Origin: Sphingobium cyanobacteriorum
Lineage (GTDB): Bacteria > Pseudomonadota > Alphaproteobacteria > Sphingomonadales > Sphingomonadaceae
DNA: 64,000 nucleotides
Direction of reading: 5' to 3'
NCBI RefSeq assembly: GCF_030580935.1
Contig: NZ_JAUQOM010000003.1
Span: forward strand, 124,001-188,000
Shown here one piece after another: positions 20,072-29,273 of this stretch (position 1 is its first letter; the number at the start of each line of letters is the position of its first letter). The notes beneath the pieces are model-generated. The model ran no database searches. It had not been told where the DNA came from and saw nothing but the letters and a program-made list of their open reading frames with translations. A program made the position numbers and the translations under genes.

Positions 20072-20953
20072 TTAGTTTTTTCGATTGTTCATTGTGTCGA
20101 GTGCCGAGCGGAGACCGCGCGCCAGCTTTGCCGCGTCGTCATTGGCCCAGAAGTGCAGGAAGAACAGGCGCGGCTCGTCGTTCAACATATGGTTGTGAAG
20201 CGCTGTGACTTCGATGTCGTTCGCTCGAAGCGCTCGAAGGACGCGGTCTACTTCGCTCGCGATGAGGACGAAATCGCCCGTGATCGCCGCCTTGCCGCCG
20301 CCGGTGGGCTGAAAATTGATTGCGGTCGCAGTTCCCATTGATTGAGGCGTCACCATGCCGCCATCCATGAGCCGCTCCGCACGGGGAATACTGTATTGCA
20401 GAACGCCACCATTGACCCTGCCTTCGGCTCCCATCAGCTCGTCCAGAGCATCGGAGTTTAGATTGAGGCGAGACGGTGCTCCCGCTCCAAGAGACGGTGG
20501 AGAGATCGGTGTGCGGCTTGCGGAAATGGCTTGGCGCAGCGCCGCCGCCAGCCTTACCGGATCGCCATGCGCAGCTATGTGCATGTACATGGTGCCGGGC
20601 GCGGACCGCAGCAGGTGATTGTGGAGCGCGGTGATGGTGTATCCACCTTGCAAAAGGCGCGTCATCACAGGGTTCACTTCCTCGTGCGTGAGCACAAGAT
20701 CGCCCATTACCATCACTTCGTCCCCCATAGGCTGAAACGCGGCCCAGGAGCCGAGCGCCAGCGAAGGCTCTATCGATACGCCATCCAGAACAACGCGCAG
20801 GTCGGAGCGAGGAAATCCGTAGCGACGAACTCCGTCCGGCTGCTCGACGCCGGGGCGTCCCAGCGCGGCGTCAACCTTCGCCCAGTCCGGTGCCGCCCAA
20901 GCAGGTGCGGCTAGTAGCAGCGTGGCCAACCCCGATAACAGCACCGTCCGCAT
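20072..20953 (-). CDS. DUF1259 domain-containing secreted protein
   Basis: 293 residues with a signal peptide (cleavage near AWAAPD) and two tandem copies of one domain. Each copy has an acidic strand, a G-x-F/L-V-L segment (VMGDLVLTHEEVNPVM; ITGDFVLIASEVDRVL) and a conserved T-A-L-H-N-H box (ITALHNHLL; VTALHNHML). This duplicated layout is DUF1259 (LppY/LpqO family), of unknown function; the repeated His pairs suggest metal or ligand binding (inference). The gene is divergent from the response regulator, with a 259-base shared upstream region. Confidence 0.82.
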   Translation of the reverse strand: MRTVLLSGLATLLLAAPAWAAPDWAKVDAALGRPGVEQPDGVRRYGFPRSDLRVVLDGVSIEPSLALGSWAAFQPMGDEVMVMGDLVLTHEEVNPVMTRLLQGGYTITALHNHLLRSAPGTMYMHIAAHGDPVRLAAALRQAISASRTPISPPSLGAGAPSRLNLNSDALDELMGAEGRVNGGVLQYSIPRAERLMDGGMVTPQSMGTATAINFQPTGGGKAAITGDFVLIASEVDRVLRALRANDIEVTALHNHMLNDEPRLFFLHFWANDDAAKLARGLRSALDTMNNRKN

Positions 20954-21212
20954 AGTTTTGCTTCAACTCCTGATGCATAATGAGATCATGGTCGATGCCT
21001 CCTCGGGCACGCCAAAGCTGCGACACTCATGCATCGGCGCCGACCGCAAGGCACCTTGTAGATTCACAAGGTCCGCTGGCGGCATTCTGCACTAGAAGGC
21101 GATCGAACTCTTGTGCGAACGCAGCCGTCGGCAAACGACATTGGCGCACTGTCGGCACTGCTCGCACGCGGCTATGGTCGGCGCAAACAACAGAGGAGAT
21201 GCCTCGGGCATT

Positions 21213-21881
21213 ATGCGCCTACTACTGATCGAGGACGACGAGGACACGGGGAGCGCCGTTGTTGAAGCGCTGCGTGCTCGCGGTCACGCCGTCGATTGGG
21301 AGGACGACGGAAAAAGCGGACTTGATCGCGCCGTGAGCGGTGCTCACGCGTTGCTGATCGTTGACCGAATGCTGCCAGAGATGGATGGGCTATCGGTTGT
21401 CACCGAGCTGCGCCGTCGCCAAGTCGTAGCACCCGTGCTGATGCTCACGGCGCTAGGCTCCGTGGGCCAACGAGTCGAAGGTCTTGAAGGTGGAGCCGAC
21501 GACTATCTTGTCAAACCGTTCGCGATCGCCGAACTGGTCGCGCGCGTTGAAGCGCTGCAGCGCCGGGCGGCCGGCCCGCCCAGCATCCTCTCGCTGGGCG
21601 ATCTGACACTCGACCGTCTCGCTCGGACGGTGCGGAGAGGCAACACGCCCATCGAACTAATCCCACGCGAGTTCCAGCTTCTCGAACTACTGATGCTGAA
21701 CTCGCCGGCCGTGCTTACGCGGTTGATGCTGCTGGAGACCGTGTGGAAGTTCCGTTTCGATCCTGGCAGGAACCTCGTCGAAAGCCACATCAGTCGGCTG
21801 CGGGCAAAGATCGATCGCGGTGACGATCCCCCCCTGATCCATACCGTGCGTGGGGAAGGCTATGCCGCTTGGAGTGATTAG
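21213..21881 (+). CDS. OmpR-family response regulator
   Basis: 222 residues. Receiver domain with acidic pocket E7-D8-D9, phosphoacceptor Asp51 (LLIVDRMLPEMDG) and Lys near 102 (DDYLVKPF), then a winged-helix effector domain (IPREFQLLELLMLN, RNLVESHISRLRAKID, VRGEGYAAW). Starts 48 amino acids inside a longer open frame; the ATG is preceded at a distance by GAGGAG. The stop lies 20 bases inside the kinase gene, so the two are coupled. Confidence 0.93.
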   Translation: MRLLLIEDDEDTGSAVVEALRARGHAVDWEDDGKSGLDRAVSGAHALLIVDRMLPEMDGLSVVTELRRRQVVAPVLMLTALGSVGQRVEGLEGGADDYLVKPFAIAELVARVEALQRRAAGPPSILSLGDLTLDRLARTVRRGNTPIELIPREFQLLELLMLNSPAVLTRLMLLETVWKFRFDPGRNLVESHISRLRAKIDRGDDPPLIHTVRGEGYAAWSD

Positions 21882-23262
21882 CCGGCTGTTGCGCTCGACG
21901 GTGTCCCGTCTTGTTGCGCTCAACGCGCTGCTGCTCGTCATCAGCATGGTCGCCGGCGCGCTCGGCGGCTGGATCGCAACGCGCGGGGTGGTTGAGCGCG
22001 AGGCTCGAAATCGCATCGAGCTGGAGTCGCACGTGATCGCCCTCGAAGCGCAACGGGGAGGCCTTGATCGCGCACTGGAAATAATTCGAGCGAAGGCCGA
22101 GCGGCCGGGGTCGCCCGAGTATTATTTAGTTGGGCCAGATGGACGCACGCTGATCGGCGACATCCAAATTGTACCGCGAAAGGTCGGTTGGCACTTTATC
22201 GACCAGCCTCCGCCGCAACCCGGCGTCGAGGGCGTCCATCTGCTGGCGATGACGCGACGCCTTCCCGATGGATCCCTTCTCATCGTTGGAGAGGATATGG
22301 AGCGAAGCGAAGCAATCCGCGACGCTGTTTTCGGGGCCATTCTGACCGCTGGCGGAATCGCGTTGGTGTTCGGCATCATCGCAGGCCTCTTCGCCACGCG
22401 GCAGACGCTGCGCCAGATGAAGCGGATCAACGTTACCGTCCGAGCAGTCGAGCGTGGCGATCTCTCGGCGCGGACCGGCGCTCCGGTCGATGCGCGCACC
22501 GATCTTGATCAACTCGCGTTGGCCATCGACCGTATGCTCGATCGGATTGACACGCTGGTAGCCACGATCCGTCGCGTGTCGGCGGAGGTCGCCCACGACC
22601 TGCGCACCCCGCTCACGCGGGTGAGGCACTCTGTTGAATTGGCGTTGGCACAGCACGATGAAGAGCTCAGGTCTGCGGCGCTGGGTGAGGCGTTGGCCGG
22701 GCTGGACGAGGCGCTTCGGCTGTTCAGTGCGGTGCTGGATCTAGCGGAGATTGATGCCGGTAACGCGCGCGCGCGATTTCAGCCTATCGACCTGGCAGAG
22801 ATCGTTGACCGGGTGGTGGATGCCTATCGTGCAGAGATCGAGGCTTCCGGCCGCAACATCTCTGTGAGCTTAGCGCGAGAAGCGCTGGTCGCCGGTGACG
22901 CCGACCTGCTGGCGCGTGCGCTCGCCAACCTGATTGAGAACGCGCTCAAATACTCCGGTGAGCACGCTCGTATCGATGTTTCGGTCACCGAGCAGGCCGA
23001 CACGTTGACGATGGCGGTCGCCGACGACGGTCCCGGCGTATCCGATTGCGAGGTCTCCGAGATGCTGCGCCCGTTCGGGCGCTTGGACCGAGCGCGGCGT
23101 GCATCCGGCAACGGCCTTGGCCTCGCCATCGCCGACGCCGTTGCCCGACTGCACCGTGGAGCGCTGGCCTTTGCGCGGCTCCAGCCAGGGCTGGCGGTCG
23201 AAATCAGATTGCCGCGGGCACCGGCGGTGACGGCGGCTCGAATACTGGATCAAGTTGACTGA
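21862..23262 (+). CDS. Sensor histidine kinase
   Basis: 466 residues. First membrane helix at about 17-40, periplasmic sensor of about 120 residues, second helix near 160-185, HAMP linker, then HisKA with phosphoacceptor His245 (VAHDLRTPLTR) and an HATPase domain with N box (NLIENALKYSG), G1 (DDGPGV) and G2 (GNGLGLAIA). Pairs with the overlapping response regulator. The signal is unknown; neighbouring PepSY, DUF1259 and chromate genes hint at an envelope or metal stress role (inference). Confidence 0.93.
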   Translation: MPLGVISRLLRSTVSRLVALNALLLVISMVAGALGGWIATRGVVEREARNRIELESHVIALEAQRGGLDRALEIIRAKAERPGSPEYYLVGPDGRTLIGDIQIVPRKVGWHFIDQPPPQPGVEGVHLLAMTRRLPDGSLLIVGEDMERSEAIRDAVFGAILTAGGIALVFGIIAGLFATRQTLRQMKRINVTVRAVERGDLSARTGAPVDARTDLDQLALAIDRMLDRIDTLVATIRRVSAEVAHDLRTPLTRVRHSVELALAQHDEELRSAALGEALAGLDEALRLFSAVLDLAEIDAGNARARFQPIDLAEIVDRVVDAYRAEIEASGRNISVSLAREALVAGDADLLARALANLIENALKYSGEHARIDVSVTEQADTLTMAVADDGPGVSDCEVSEMLRPFGRLDRARRASGNGLGLAIADAVARLHRGALAFARLQPGLAVEIRLPRAPAVTAARILDQVD

Positions 23263-23325
23263 GCGTGACGAAAGGCGCTTCGCTGGTCCAGCGACCGACT
23301 AACGTATCCCGGAACGTGCGAACGT

Positions 23326-24441
23326 TTATGCCGGCGAAGCCGTGGTTCCTCGGCCGGCGACACGGCGTTCGTGCGCCGCGACCGCGCGACGGTATGCGGC
23401 ATCCGCCACCTGTCGCACGGCGCTGGGCGGAAACGGCGCGACCGAACTGACGTTGATCTCGCACAAGACATAGCTGTCCGAGCCGCGATCGTCTTTCGGC
23501 CCGTAGAGGAAGTCCGCGTCCCACAGGAGCGGCAGCTCGTCATGCTCGATGGCGAGGATGTGCTGCAACCCGGGAATCCACGACTGTTCCATATCGTCTC
23601 TGAGCGACTGGAAAGCGCCGGCGTCGGCAGGCTGCATGACCCGCGGCCCCGGCTGCGCCTTCGGAGAATCGACCCCTTCCGCGGGTAGCGGCAATAGCGC
23701 GCGGATCAGTTGGTGGCCGAAACCGACGACCGTGCCCTCGCTCACATAGCAGCGGATCATGCCGTCCCCGAGCCGCGGTTGGAACGGTTGGTCGATGAGG
23801 CATTCGCCGCGCTCAAAATAGGGTGCGAACCGAGCGATCAGGGCATCGAGGGGGATCTTGAACGGAACGCTGTCCCGCGCGGCGTGAAGGACCGAAACGA
23901 TCGGTTGGGCGCCACCCCCCCGGTCAGCAACTTCGACCCGCCACACGCCCCGGCCGCCATTGCTCCGATTTTCCTTGAGCACACGCGGCCCGGAAGCCAG
24001 GCGTTCAAGAAGCAGCGCGCGCAGTTCCTCCAGATCGGCGTAGCGGTGTGTGTCGGTGCCCCAACCCAGCGCCCGCGTGGCGTGAAGCACGCTTTTCACG
24101 CCCATTTTCGCGATGATATCGGGATGCGCGCTGATCGAGACGCCCGCCGCCGCGGCCTCGCGCAAAATCGGATCGAGCCTTGAGCGGTCACCGGCGTCGC
24201 TGATCGGGTCGGCCCAGACCATCACGCCATCGCACGTCAGCAGACGGTCGCGCGTTGTACCAGCCGTCTCGTCGGCATATCCAATCGCCTCGACCTCACC
24301 GCCCAACTCACGCAGCGCTGCCATGATCGGCCACTGGCGCGCGCTTTGCACGTCCAGAGGGCTGGTGGGGAGGTCGGTTCGCCACAACAGGCCGATCTTG
24401 GGGCAAGTGGTCAAGGCCGACTTCACTCGCCTCCCGTTCAT
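23326..24441 (-). CDS. ATP-grasp-like protein of the Cj0069 family
   Basis: 371 residues starting MNGRRVKSALTTCPKIGLLWR. Features of the Cj0069 family: GVMVWADPISDAGDRSRLD, a KENRSNGGRGVWRVE segment resembling the glycine-rich phosphate loop of ATP-grasp enzymes, and LCEINVSSVAPFPPSA near the end, comparable to the metal-binding E-x-N of that fold. Substrate unknown. It is last in the chromate operon (14 bases after the SOD gene), so a link to oxidative or metal stress is plausible. Confidence 0.7.
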   Translation of the reverse strand: MNGRRVKSALTTCPKIGLLWRTDLPTSPLDVQSARQWPIMAALRELGGEVEAIGYADETAGTTRDRLLTCDGVMVWADPISDAGDRSRLDPILREAAAAGVSISAHPDIIAKMGVKSVLHATRALGWGTDTHRYADLEELRALLLERLASGPRVLKENRSNGGRGVWRVEVADRGGGAQPIVSVLHAARDSVPFKIPLDALIARFAPYFERGECLIDQPFQPRLGDGMIRCYVSEGTVVGFGHQLIRALLPLPAEGVDSPKAQPGPRVMQPADAGAFQSLRDDMEQSWIPGLQHILAIEHDELPLLWDADFLYGPKDDRGSDSYVLCEINVSSVAPFPPSAVRQVADAAYRRAVAAHERRVAGRGTTASPA

Positions 24442-24455
24442 CGCCGCTCTCCAAC

Positions 24456-25190
24456 TCAGGCGCTGGCGGTGGCGATCGCCTGCGCATAACGGCGGTCGGT
24501 CGCTTCCCAGTCGAGGTTCTTGAACCACGCGTCGATATACCTGGCGGCTTGGGTGCCGTAATCCATGTGAAAGCTGTGTTCATACATATCGAGCGCGAGC
24601 AGCGGTATGCCGGCCGCAGCGCCGTGCATGTGATCCCAAGCCCAATGATTGTTGAGCGAGCGCGTGTGGACGTTGTAAGCGAGGATTGTCCAGCCAGAGC
24701 CGCCCGCAAGGCTCATGCCGGTGCGGCGGAATTCCGCCTCCCATGTCGCGAACGAGCCGAAGGCGGCGTCAATGGCGTCGCGGACCGAACCGGCCGCCCG
24801 GCCGTCGCCGCCCAACCCGTCGAAGTAGATTTCATGCAGCACCACCGAGCCGGTACGGTGCAGTTCCTCGCGTTTGAGGCCGCCGTAGATGGCAGGCGGC
24901 GCTTCGGTATCGGCGAGCGCGGCGGCCAGCCGTGGCCGCAATGCGTTCAGCGTCTTGACCGAGCCGGCATAGTTGTTCTCGTGGTGCGACGTGATCAATC
25001 GCTCGGACAAGCCCTCAAGCCTGGCCGGATCGAACTTGAGCGGCTTGATTTGATGGTTGCCGGCAAAGGCGGGGACGGTCGACGGCGTGGCGACCGGCGT
25101 CCGGGCGGAGGCTTCGTTGATCGTCATGGCGGCGGCTCCTATGCCTAGGGTTGCGATTGCACTGCGTCGGGAGAGATTGTCGATCGTCAC
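24456..25190 (-). CDS. chrC: Fe/Mn-type superoxide dismutase with Tat signal (ChrC-like)
   Basis: 244 residues from a GTG start with AGGA upstream. The N-terminus carries a twin-arginine signal (LSRRSAIATLGIGAAA), so it is probably exported folded. The catalytic part shows SHHENNYAGSVKTLNAL, ELHRTGSVVLHEIYF, HWAWDH and ALDMYEHSFHMDYG, which supply the His and Asp metal ligands of Fe/Mn-SOD. Third gene of the chromate operon; chrC of known chrBAC clusters encodes a superoxide dismutase that handles oxygen radicals formed during chromate reduction. Confidence 0.88.
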   Translation of the reverse strand: MTIDNLSRRSAIATLGIGAAAMTINEASARTPVATPSTVPAFAGNHQIKPLKFDPARLEGLSERLITSHHENNYAGSVKTLNALRPRLAAALADTEAPPAIYGGLKREELHRTGSVVLHEIYFDGLGGDGRAAGSVRDAIDAAFGSFATWEAEFRRTGMSLAGGSGWTILAYNVHTRSLNNHWAWDHMHGAAAGIPLLALDMYEHSFHMDYGTQAARYIDAWFKNLDWEATDRRYAQAIATASA

Positions 25191-25247
25191 ATTCGGTCCT
25201 TTCCAATATGATTGATTAGGCTGCGTAAGAGTGACGGTGCGTCGCGA

Positions 25248-26495
25248 TCATCCGAACAGGACGAGGCCCGCCCCCGCCGCGGCGAGAACAACCCACAGGA
25301 TCGTCGTTTTGGCCTTGAACACGTAAAGGAGCGCGAGGGCGACGGCGAAGATCGCGAGCGGGATCACCACGCCGGGCACGTTCACGAGAGTCTTTTGCCC
25401 TAGTTCCAGCGTCGTGGCGGCGATCAGCCCGACGACCGCTGCTGATATTCCCTCTAGGAAGGTCTTGATCTTTTCGTTGTCCACCAGCCGTTCAAGCTGG
25501 TCATGAAAGAACAGAGAAAAGCTGAATGCCGGCAGGAAGATGCCGATCGTCATCACGATCGCTCCGAGTGGGCCGCCGCCGAAATATCCGATGAACGTCG
25601 AGAAGATGATCAGGGGTGCCGGCAGAATCCCCGATAGGGCGAGCCCGTCGAGGAACTGCGCATCCGTCATCCATCCATTGCCAACCGCATCGGCACGCAG
25701 GAACGGGATGACTGTGTAGGCCCCGCCAAAGGTGAGGAGCCCGGCCTTGAGGCCCGAGATGAAAAGATCCAGCAGCGACGGTTCTTGGTTTGCGACGGGT
25801 TGCGCCGAGACCGCATCTCCACCAACCGGACCGGCGAAAGTGACCCAGGCGAAGTAGAGCCCGAGCCCGACGAGCACGGCCATGAGCAGGCCGGCCGTCA
25901 CCCGCTGACGGCGCGTCGCGAACATATAGACGAGGCCCGCGATCGGCAGGGTGAGCCAGAACGGCGTGCCGACGAGGGCCGCTAGGCCGGCGACGCCCGC
26001 GATACCCCAAAGCCAGCGGTCGAGCAGGATGTGACCGCCAATCCGGTGCACGGCGCGCACGATCAGGGCGATGACGGCCGGTTGCACTCCGAGAAATGCC
26101 GCGGTTGCGGCGGCAGTCTGCATGATCCCGGTGGAGAGATACAGCCAGGACAGCGCGAACATTAGGACAAAGCCCGGCATCATGAATCCCAGGCCTGCAA
26201 GAAGACCGCCGAGCTTTCCTTTAGGAAGCGTGCCGAAGAAGACGCATAGCTCGTGAGCCTCCGGACCGGGGAGCACCTGATACACGGCTAGGATGCGGTT
26301 GAACCTGGCACTTGAGACCCAGTGTTCCTCGTCGACCAACTCGCGGCGGATCATGGCGATTTGGGCGATCGGGCCACCCCATGCCAGGAAACCGAACCGC
26401 AAGAACTTGGCGAAGATCTGTGCATACGAAAGCTGCGGCAAAATGCCTTGACCTTCCGCAGAACCTACAGCCTCGCTCGGTACATTTGTCTGCAT
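25248..26495 (-). CDS. chrA: Chromate efflux transporter ChrA
   Basis: 415 residues, GAGGAACG 8 bases before the ATG. A two-halved (CHR-CHR) membrane transporter with about ten to twelve helices. Both halves carry the family landmarks: FGFLAWGGPIAQIAMIRRELV and VLPGPEAHELCVFFG in the first, FGGAYTVIPFLRADAV and LSGILPAPLIIFSTFIGYFGG in the second. Exports chromate from the cytoplasm using the proton motive force. Located between chrB and the SOD gene. Confidence 0.95.
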   Translation of the reverse strand: MQTNVPSEAVGSAEGQGILPQLSYAQIFAKFLRFGFLAWGGPIAQIAMIRRELVDEEHWVSSARFNRILAVYQVLPGPEAHELCVFFGTLPKGKLGGLLAGLGFMMPGFVLMFALSWLYLSTGIMQTAAATAAFLGVQPAVIALIVRAVHRIGGHILLDRWLWGIAGVAGLAALVGTPFWLTLPIAGLVYMFATRRQRVTAGLLMAVLVGLGLYFAWVTFAGPVGGDAVSAQPVANQEPSLLDLFISGLKAGLLTFGGAYTVIPFLRADAVGNGWMTDAQFLDGLALSGILPAPLIIFSTFIGYFGGGPLGAIVMTIGIFLPAFSFSLFFHDQLERLVDNEKIKTFLEGISAAVVGLIAATTLELGQKTLVNVPGVVIPLAIFAVALALLYVFKAKTTILWVVLAAAGAGLVLFG

Positions 26496-26566
26496 TCACC
26501 ACGTTCCTCAAGCTATAACAGTCATCTCTCGGCCGAGGGCCGAGTGCCTTGCGCTGACTCCCGACT

Positions 26567-27520
26567 TCACGGGTTTTGCCGGGTGAAGTAGGCGTAGAAG
26601 CCATCGAGCGCGTCGCCGGCACCGGCGATGCGCTGGAGATCGTCATCGAACGTCGCGCACACGCCTGACAGCATCGCGCTGAGTCCCGGCGTTTCCGGCC
26701 GCTCAAACTTGTCGTCGCCGATGTCGAGGTCGTGGATGATCTCCCCGATCGCGGCTAATCCCGGATCGCCGTCCAGCTCGGCGCGTAGCAGCAGGGTCTC
26801 GAAGCTGCACCGATCGCCCTCATGGGTGAACTCGGCATCGGTCATATCGAAGCGCAGCTCGCCGGCATCGGACGTGTAGCTCCTGCCATCGACGAACTTG
26901 AAGCTCGCGTGGGGGTCGATGAATCGTCGGATCAGCCAAGCGCAGGCGATGCGATCGACGTGGACGCCGCGCCGCGTCACCCAGACGCGATGCTTGAGGT
27001 CAGCGGGCGACACCGCAGCCGCTTCGCCTGTGCGGCCGACGTCGGGATGGGCGTAACGCTTCTCGTCCAAATCCCGCAGCGCCGCCTCGGCACCTTGACG
27101 ACCGTGCGCGCCAAAGAAGTCGAGCCGGACAATCTCAGAAAGCCGTCGCTGGAGTTTTGAGATCTCGGTCCCCGACGCCGGCCCAGTGTCGAGCAACTGC
27201 CGTGCGGCTTGGGCCAGCTCGTCATAATCGGCATCCCGCGCAGCGTCGAAAAGCTGGCGGAGCTCAACGTCGCTCTGGCCTTCGATCATCTGCGCGTCGA
27301 TCAGCACCGCCTCGCCGCCGCTGGTCGTGATCTCTGCCAGCAGGTCGCGAAATGCGGTTTCGTTCTCCTCGCGACGGGGGAGCACATGAACAGCGTTCTT
27401 GAGCGGCACTGCGCCAATCGCCTGCAAGCGGCGCCAGATTTTCACACGCAGATAGGGCGGCTTCGCAGGGATTTGGTGCAGCAATGCTAGCCAATGCTCG
27501 GAGTCTTGCGAAGCGTCCAT
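26567..27520 (-). CDS. chrB: ChrB chromate-sensing regulator/resistance protein
   Basis: 317 residues. N-terminal ChrB domain (LLHQIPAKPPYLRVKIWRRL, KNAVHVLPRREEN) and C-terminal ChrB/Rieske-like domain (RRGVHVDRIACAWLIRRFID, CSFETLLLRAEL, IIHDLDIGDDKF). ChrB acts as a chromate-responsive regulator of chrA and contributes to resistance. First gene of the chr operon; a near-perfect palindrome sits 8 bases before its start codon. Confidence 0.94.
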   Translation of the reverse strand: MDASQDSEHWLALLHQIPAKPPYLRVKIWRRLQAIGAVPLKNAVHVLPRREENETAFRDLLAEITTSGGEAVLIDAQMIEGQSDVELRQLFDAARDADYDELAQAARQLLDTGPASGTEISKLQRRLSEIVRLDFFGAHGRQGAEAALRDLDEKRYAHPDVGRTGEAAAVSPADLKHRVWVTRRGVHVDRIACAWLIRRFIDPHASFKFVDGRSYTSDAGELRFDMTDAEFTHEGDRCSFETLLLRAELDGDPGLAAIGEIIHDLDIGDDKFERPETPGLSAMLSGVCATFDDDLQRIAGAGDALDGFYAYFTRQNP

Positions 27521-27528
27521 AACGCATA

Positions 27529-27557
27529 TGTATCATTTCCGATGTTGAAATGAAACA
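27529..27557. promoter_or_regulatory. Palindrome upstream of chrB, probable operator
   Basis: Two 11-base arms (TGTATCATTTC and, on the other strand, TGTTTCATTTC) separated by seven bases; the inner 7-bp arms TCATTTC/GAAATGA are perfect. It ends only 8 bases before the chrB ATG, in the place of the ribosome site, and no good Shine-Dalgarno is visible. This fits autorepression by ChrB or another repressor of the chr operon. Sequence symmetry is seen; the binding protein is inferred. Confidence 0.55.
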
Positions 27558-27687
27558 CGTATATCTCCATCCTGCAACGGTTCAGGAAGGGTGCGGATTG
27601 CGGGCGAAGCGCAAGCGACGTTCGACGGCGACGATCGCTGGCTCGTTTCGGTGTTTGGCGGCGCTACGGTAGTAGGAACAACGGGAT

Positions 27688-27720
27688 GTATTCGTTATGT
27701 TTATCCTGCACGGGGCACCA
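27688..27720 (+). repeat. 33-bp imperfect direct repeat, copy A
   Basis: Begins with a 19-base stretch (GTATTCGTTATGTTTATCC) identical to copy B at 32914, then 11 of 14 further bases match, ending in CGGGGCACCA. Weaker similarity extends about 30 bases upstream. It lies in the 337-base gene-free gap between chrB and the Argonaute gene (27521-27857), which otherwise holds only the chrB palindrome. The two copies bracket the 5.2-kb defence cassette. Both copies also read CIRYVYP(A/G)RGT in one frame, so relics of a coding gene are an alternative to att-type sites. Confidence 0.7.
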
Positions 27721-27857
27721 AATTCCGCCGCCGGCCGCCGTTTGTGCGCGTCAGCCGCACAGGCTACGATCAGCGAAAACTCAGTGTTAACACGATCGTA
27801 GGCACGGCGGCCATCGACGGCAAAAAGTTCGAATCCTGTGGGTGCAACGAACTTTCA

Positions 27858-29273
27858 CTACATGAAGAATCGGAATTGGTAGGGTGTGCTGCCTAGATTC
27901 GTCATGCGCTTGAGGACGCGCGCCAGCACCTTCGCATAACTCATCGTTACGGGTAGCGGATCATACAGCCCGTCATTGTTCCAGTTCATCTTCGACAAGG
28001 CGAGCGCCGCGCGGGCGCTGTCGTCCCACGTGCCGTGCCCGGCATGGCGGACAAGTCGGATCGGACGCGGCGTGCCGCGCTGACCCTGAAAATAGGTTTT
28101 CGGTCCCAAAGTCTCCACGGCACCGTGCATCCACAGTAGTGCCTCGCGCTCGCCAAGCCCGATCAGTGAGCCACGCTTAATTGGAAACGCCGCCGCCTTA
28201 CCTCCCGAATTGGCTTGGTCGCGTTCCCAACGCGCGCCGCGCCAGCCCACATCCTCGACCACCTGAATCAAATCGACCGCCTCGCACAGCGGTAGTGCCT
28301 CGAAGCAGCCGAGCACTTCTGCGTCTTTGAACTCGGTCGATTTGTGGACCATGACCCGGCGCGGCGAGCGTCCGCCATGCCGGTGACGATACAGCGTCAT
28401 CGACCGCGTGATGACACGGAACATCTCAGCCTGCGATAAAAAGGGATTATCGCGTTGCACCTGCACGTCGGCGGTATCGTAGGCGATAAACTCCAAGCCG
28501 GCGCCCTCCGCGTCGAACACCTGGCTGCAACAAGTCACAAATCGCGGTTTGTCGGCACCGTTCGACCGCACCGCATAGGAAATGCCGACATAGGCTGTTT
28601 CTGGGTCCACGTCGGCTAGCTTCCAGGGAACGCCGCCGGCCTTGGCATACAGCGCCAGCCCGACTCGCCACATCACGCTCGCACGGCAGCGATAAGCGAG
28701 CGCCTTGTCTTCGCGCACGATCTGGATCGGCATCCCGCGCGCGGCCGTATAGGCTTTGAGATGATCGTGGAGATCGAAATCGTCCCCCGCGCCGTAGAAG
28801 CCACGCTCCCACCGCTGCGGTAGGTAGATGAACAAGACATCGAAGTCGCTGCGGAACGCCTCAAGGGGCTGGATCGCACGAACGAGCTGTTCGGCGAGCA
28901 ACACGTGCGGCATCGCCGATTGTGCCATCTCGCTCTCAAACGATCCGTCCAGCTCGACACGGCATTTCTTGGTTGCCGCCGTCACGCGCATGTCGAACAC
29001 GGTATTGAAGCCCGGCCAATCCGGCAGATAGTCGGTTCGCTCGACCGGGCGCACGCTCTGGCTCAGCTCACGCATGAATGCGAACAGTCGCTCGGACTCG
29101 CCCTTCGGGGCCAGCGTCGCTACCCGGATCGGCGATTGCACCAATCCGCGCGAATGGGGGCCGAACCGCTTGAGCCCGCGCAGCGGATGAATGTCCCGCT
29201 CGCTCGTTCGCTCGGGATGGAACACCAGCTCGGGTTCGGGATACCATATGGTCGGGGCGATCTCGCTCGTCAT
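27858..29273 (-). CDS. Short prokaryotic Argonaute (MID-PIWI, catalytically inactive), SPARSA subunit
   Basis: 471 residues, the size of short pAgos, with no PAZ domain. MID region around 143-190 (FDVLFIYLPQRWERGFYG), PIWI from about 200 with the family box VGLALYAKAGGVPWKL (204-219), YVGISYA where active Argonautes have G-I-D (Ser232 replaces the first catalytic Asp), VMVHKSTEFKDAEV (308-320), SYAKVLARVLKRM near the end, and a C-terminal RFFM. The catalytic tetrad is therefore not kept, as in all short pAgos. It would bind a guide and recognise invading nucleic acid, activating its SIR2-APAZ partner. Start ATG overlaps the partner's stop (ATGA). Confidence 0.9.
   Translation of the reverse strand: MTSEIAPTIWYPEPELVFHPERTSERDIHPLRGLKRFGPHSRGLVQSPIRVATLAPKGESERLFAFMRELSQSVRPVERTDYLPDWPGFNTVFDMRVTAATKKCRVELDGSFESEMAQSAMPHVLLAEQLVRAIQPLEAFRSDFDVLFIYLPQRWERGFYGAGDDFDLHDHLKAYTAARGMPIQIVREDKALAYRCRASVMWRVGLALYAKAGGVPWKLADVDPETAYVGISYAVRSNGADKPRFVTCCSQVFDAEGAGLEFIAYDTADVQVQRDNPFLSQAEMFRVITRSMTLYRHRHGGRSPRRVMVHKSTEFKDAEVLGCFEALPLCEAVDLIQVVEDVGWRGARWERDQANSGGKAAAFPIKRGSLIGLGEREALLWMHGAVETLGPKTYFQGQRGTPRPIRLVRHAGHGTWDDSARAALALSKMNWNNDGLYDPLPVTMSYAKVLARVLKRMTNLGSTPYQFRFFM

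Noticed and set aside
27827..27836. GTTCGAATCC resembling a tRNA T-arm near the Argonaute stop
   Set aside because: The flanking bases do not pair as a T-stem and no acceptor, D or anticodon arms are found upstream.
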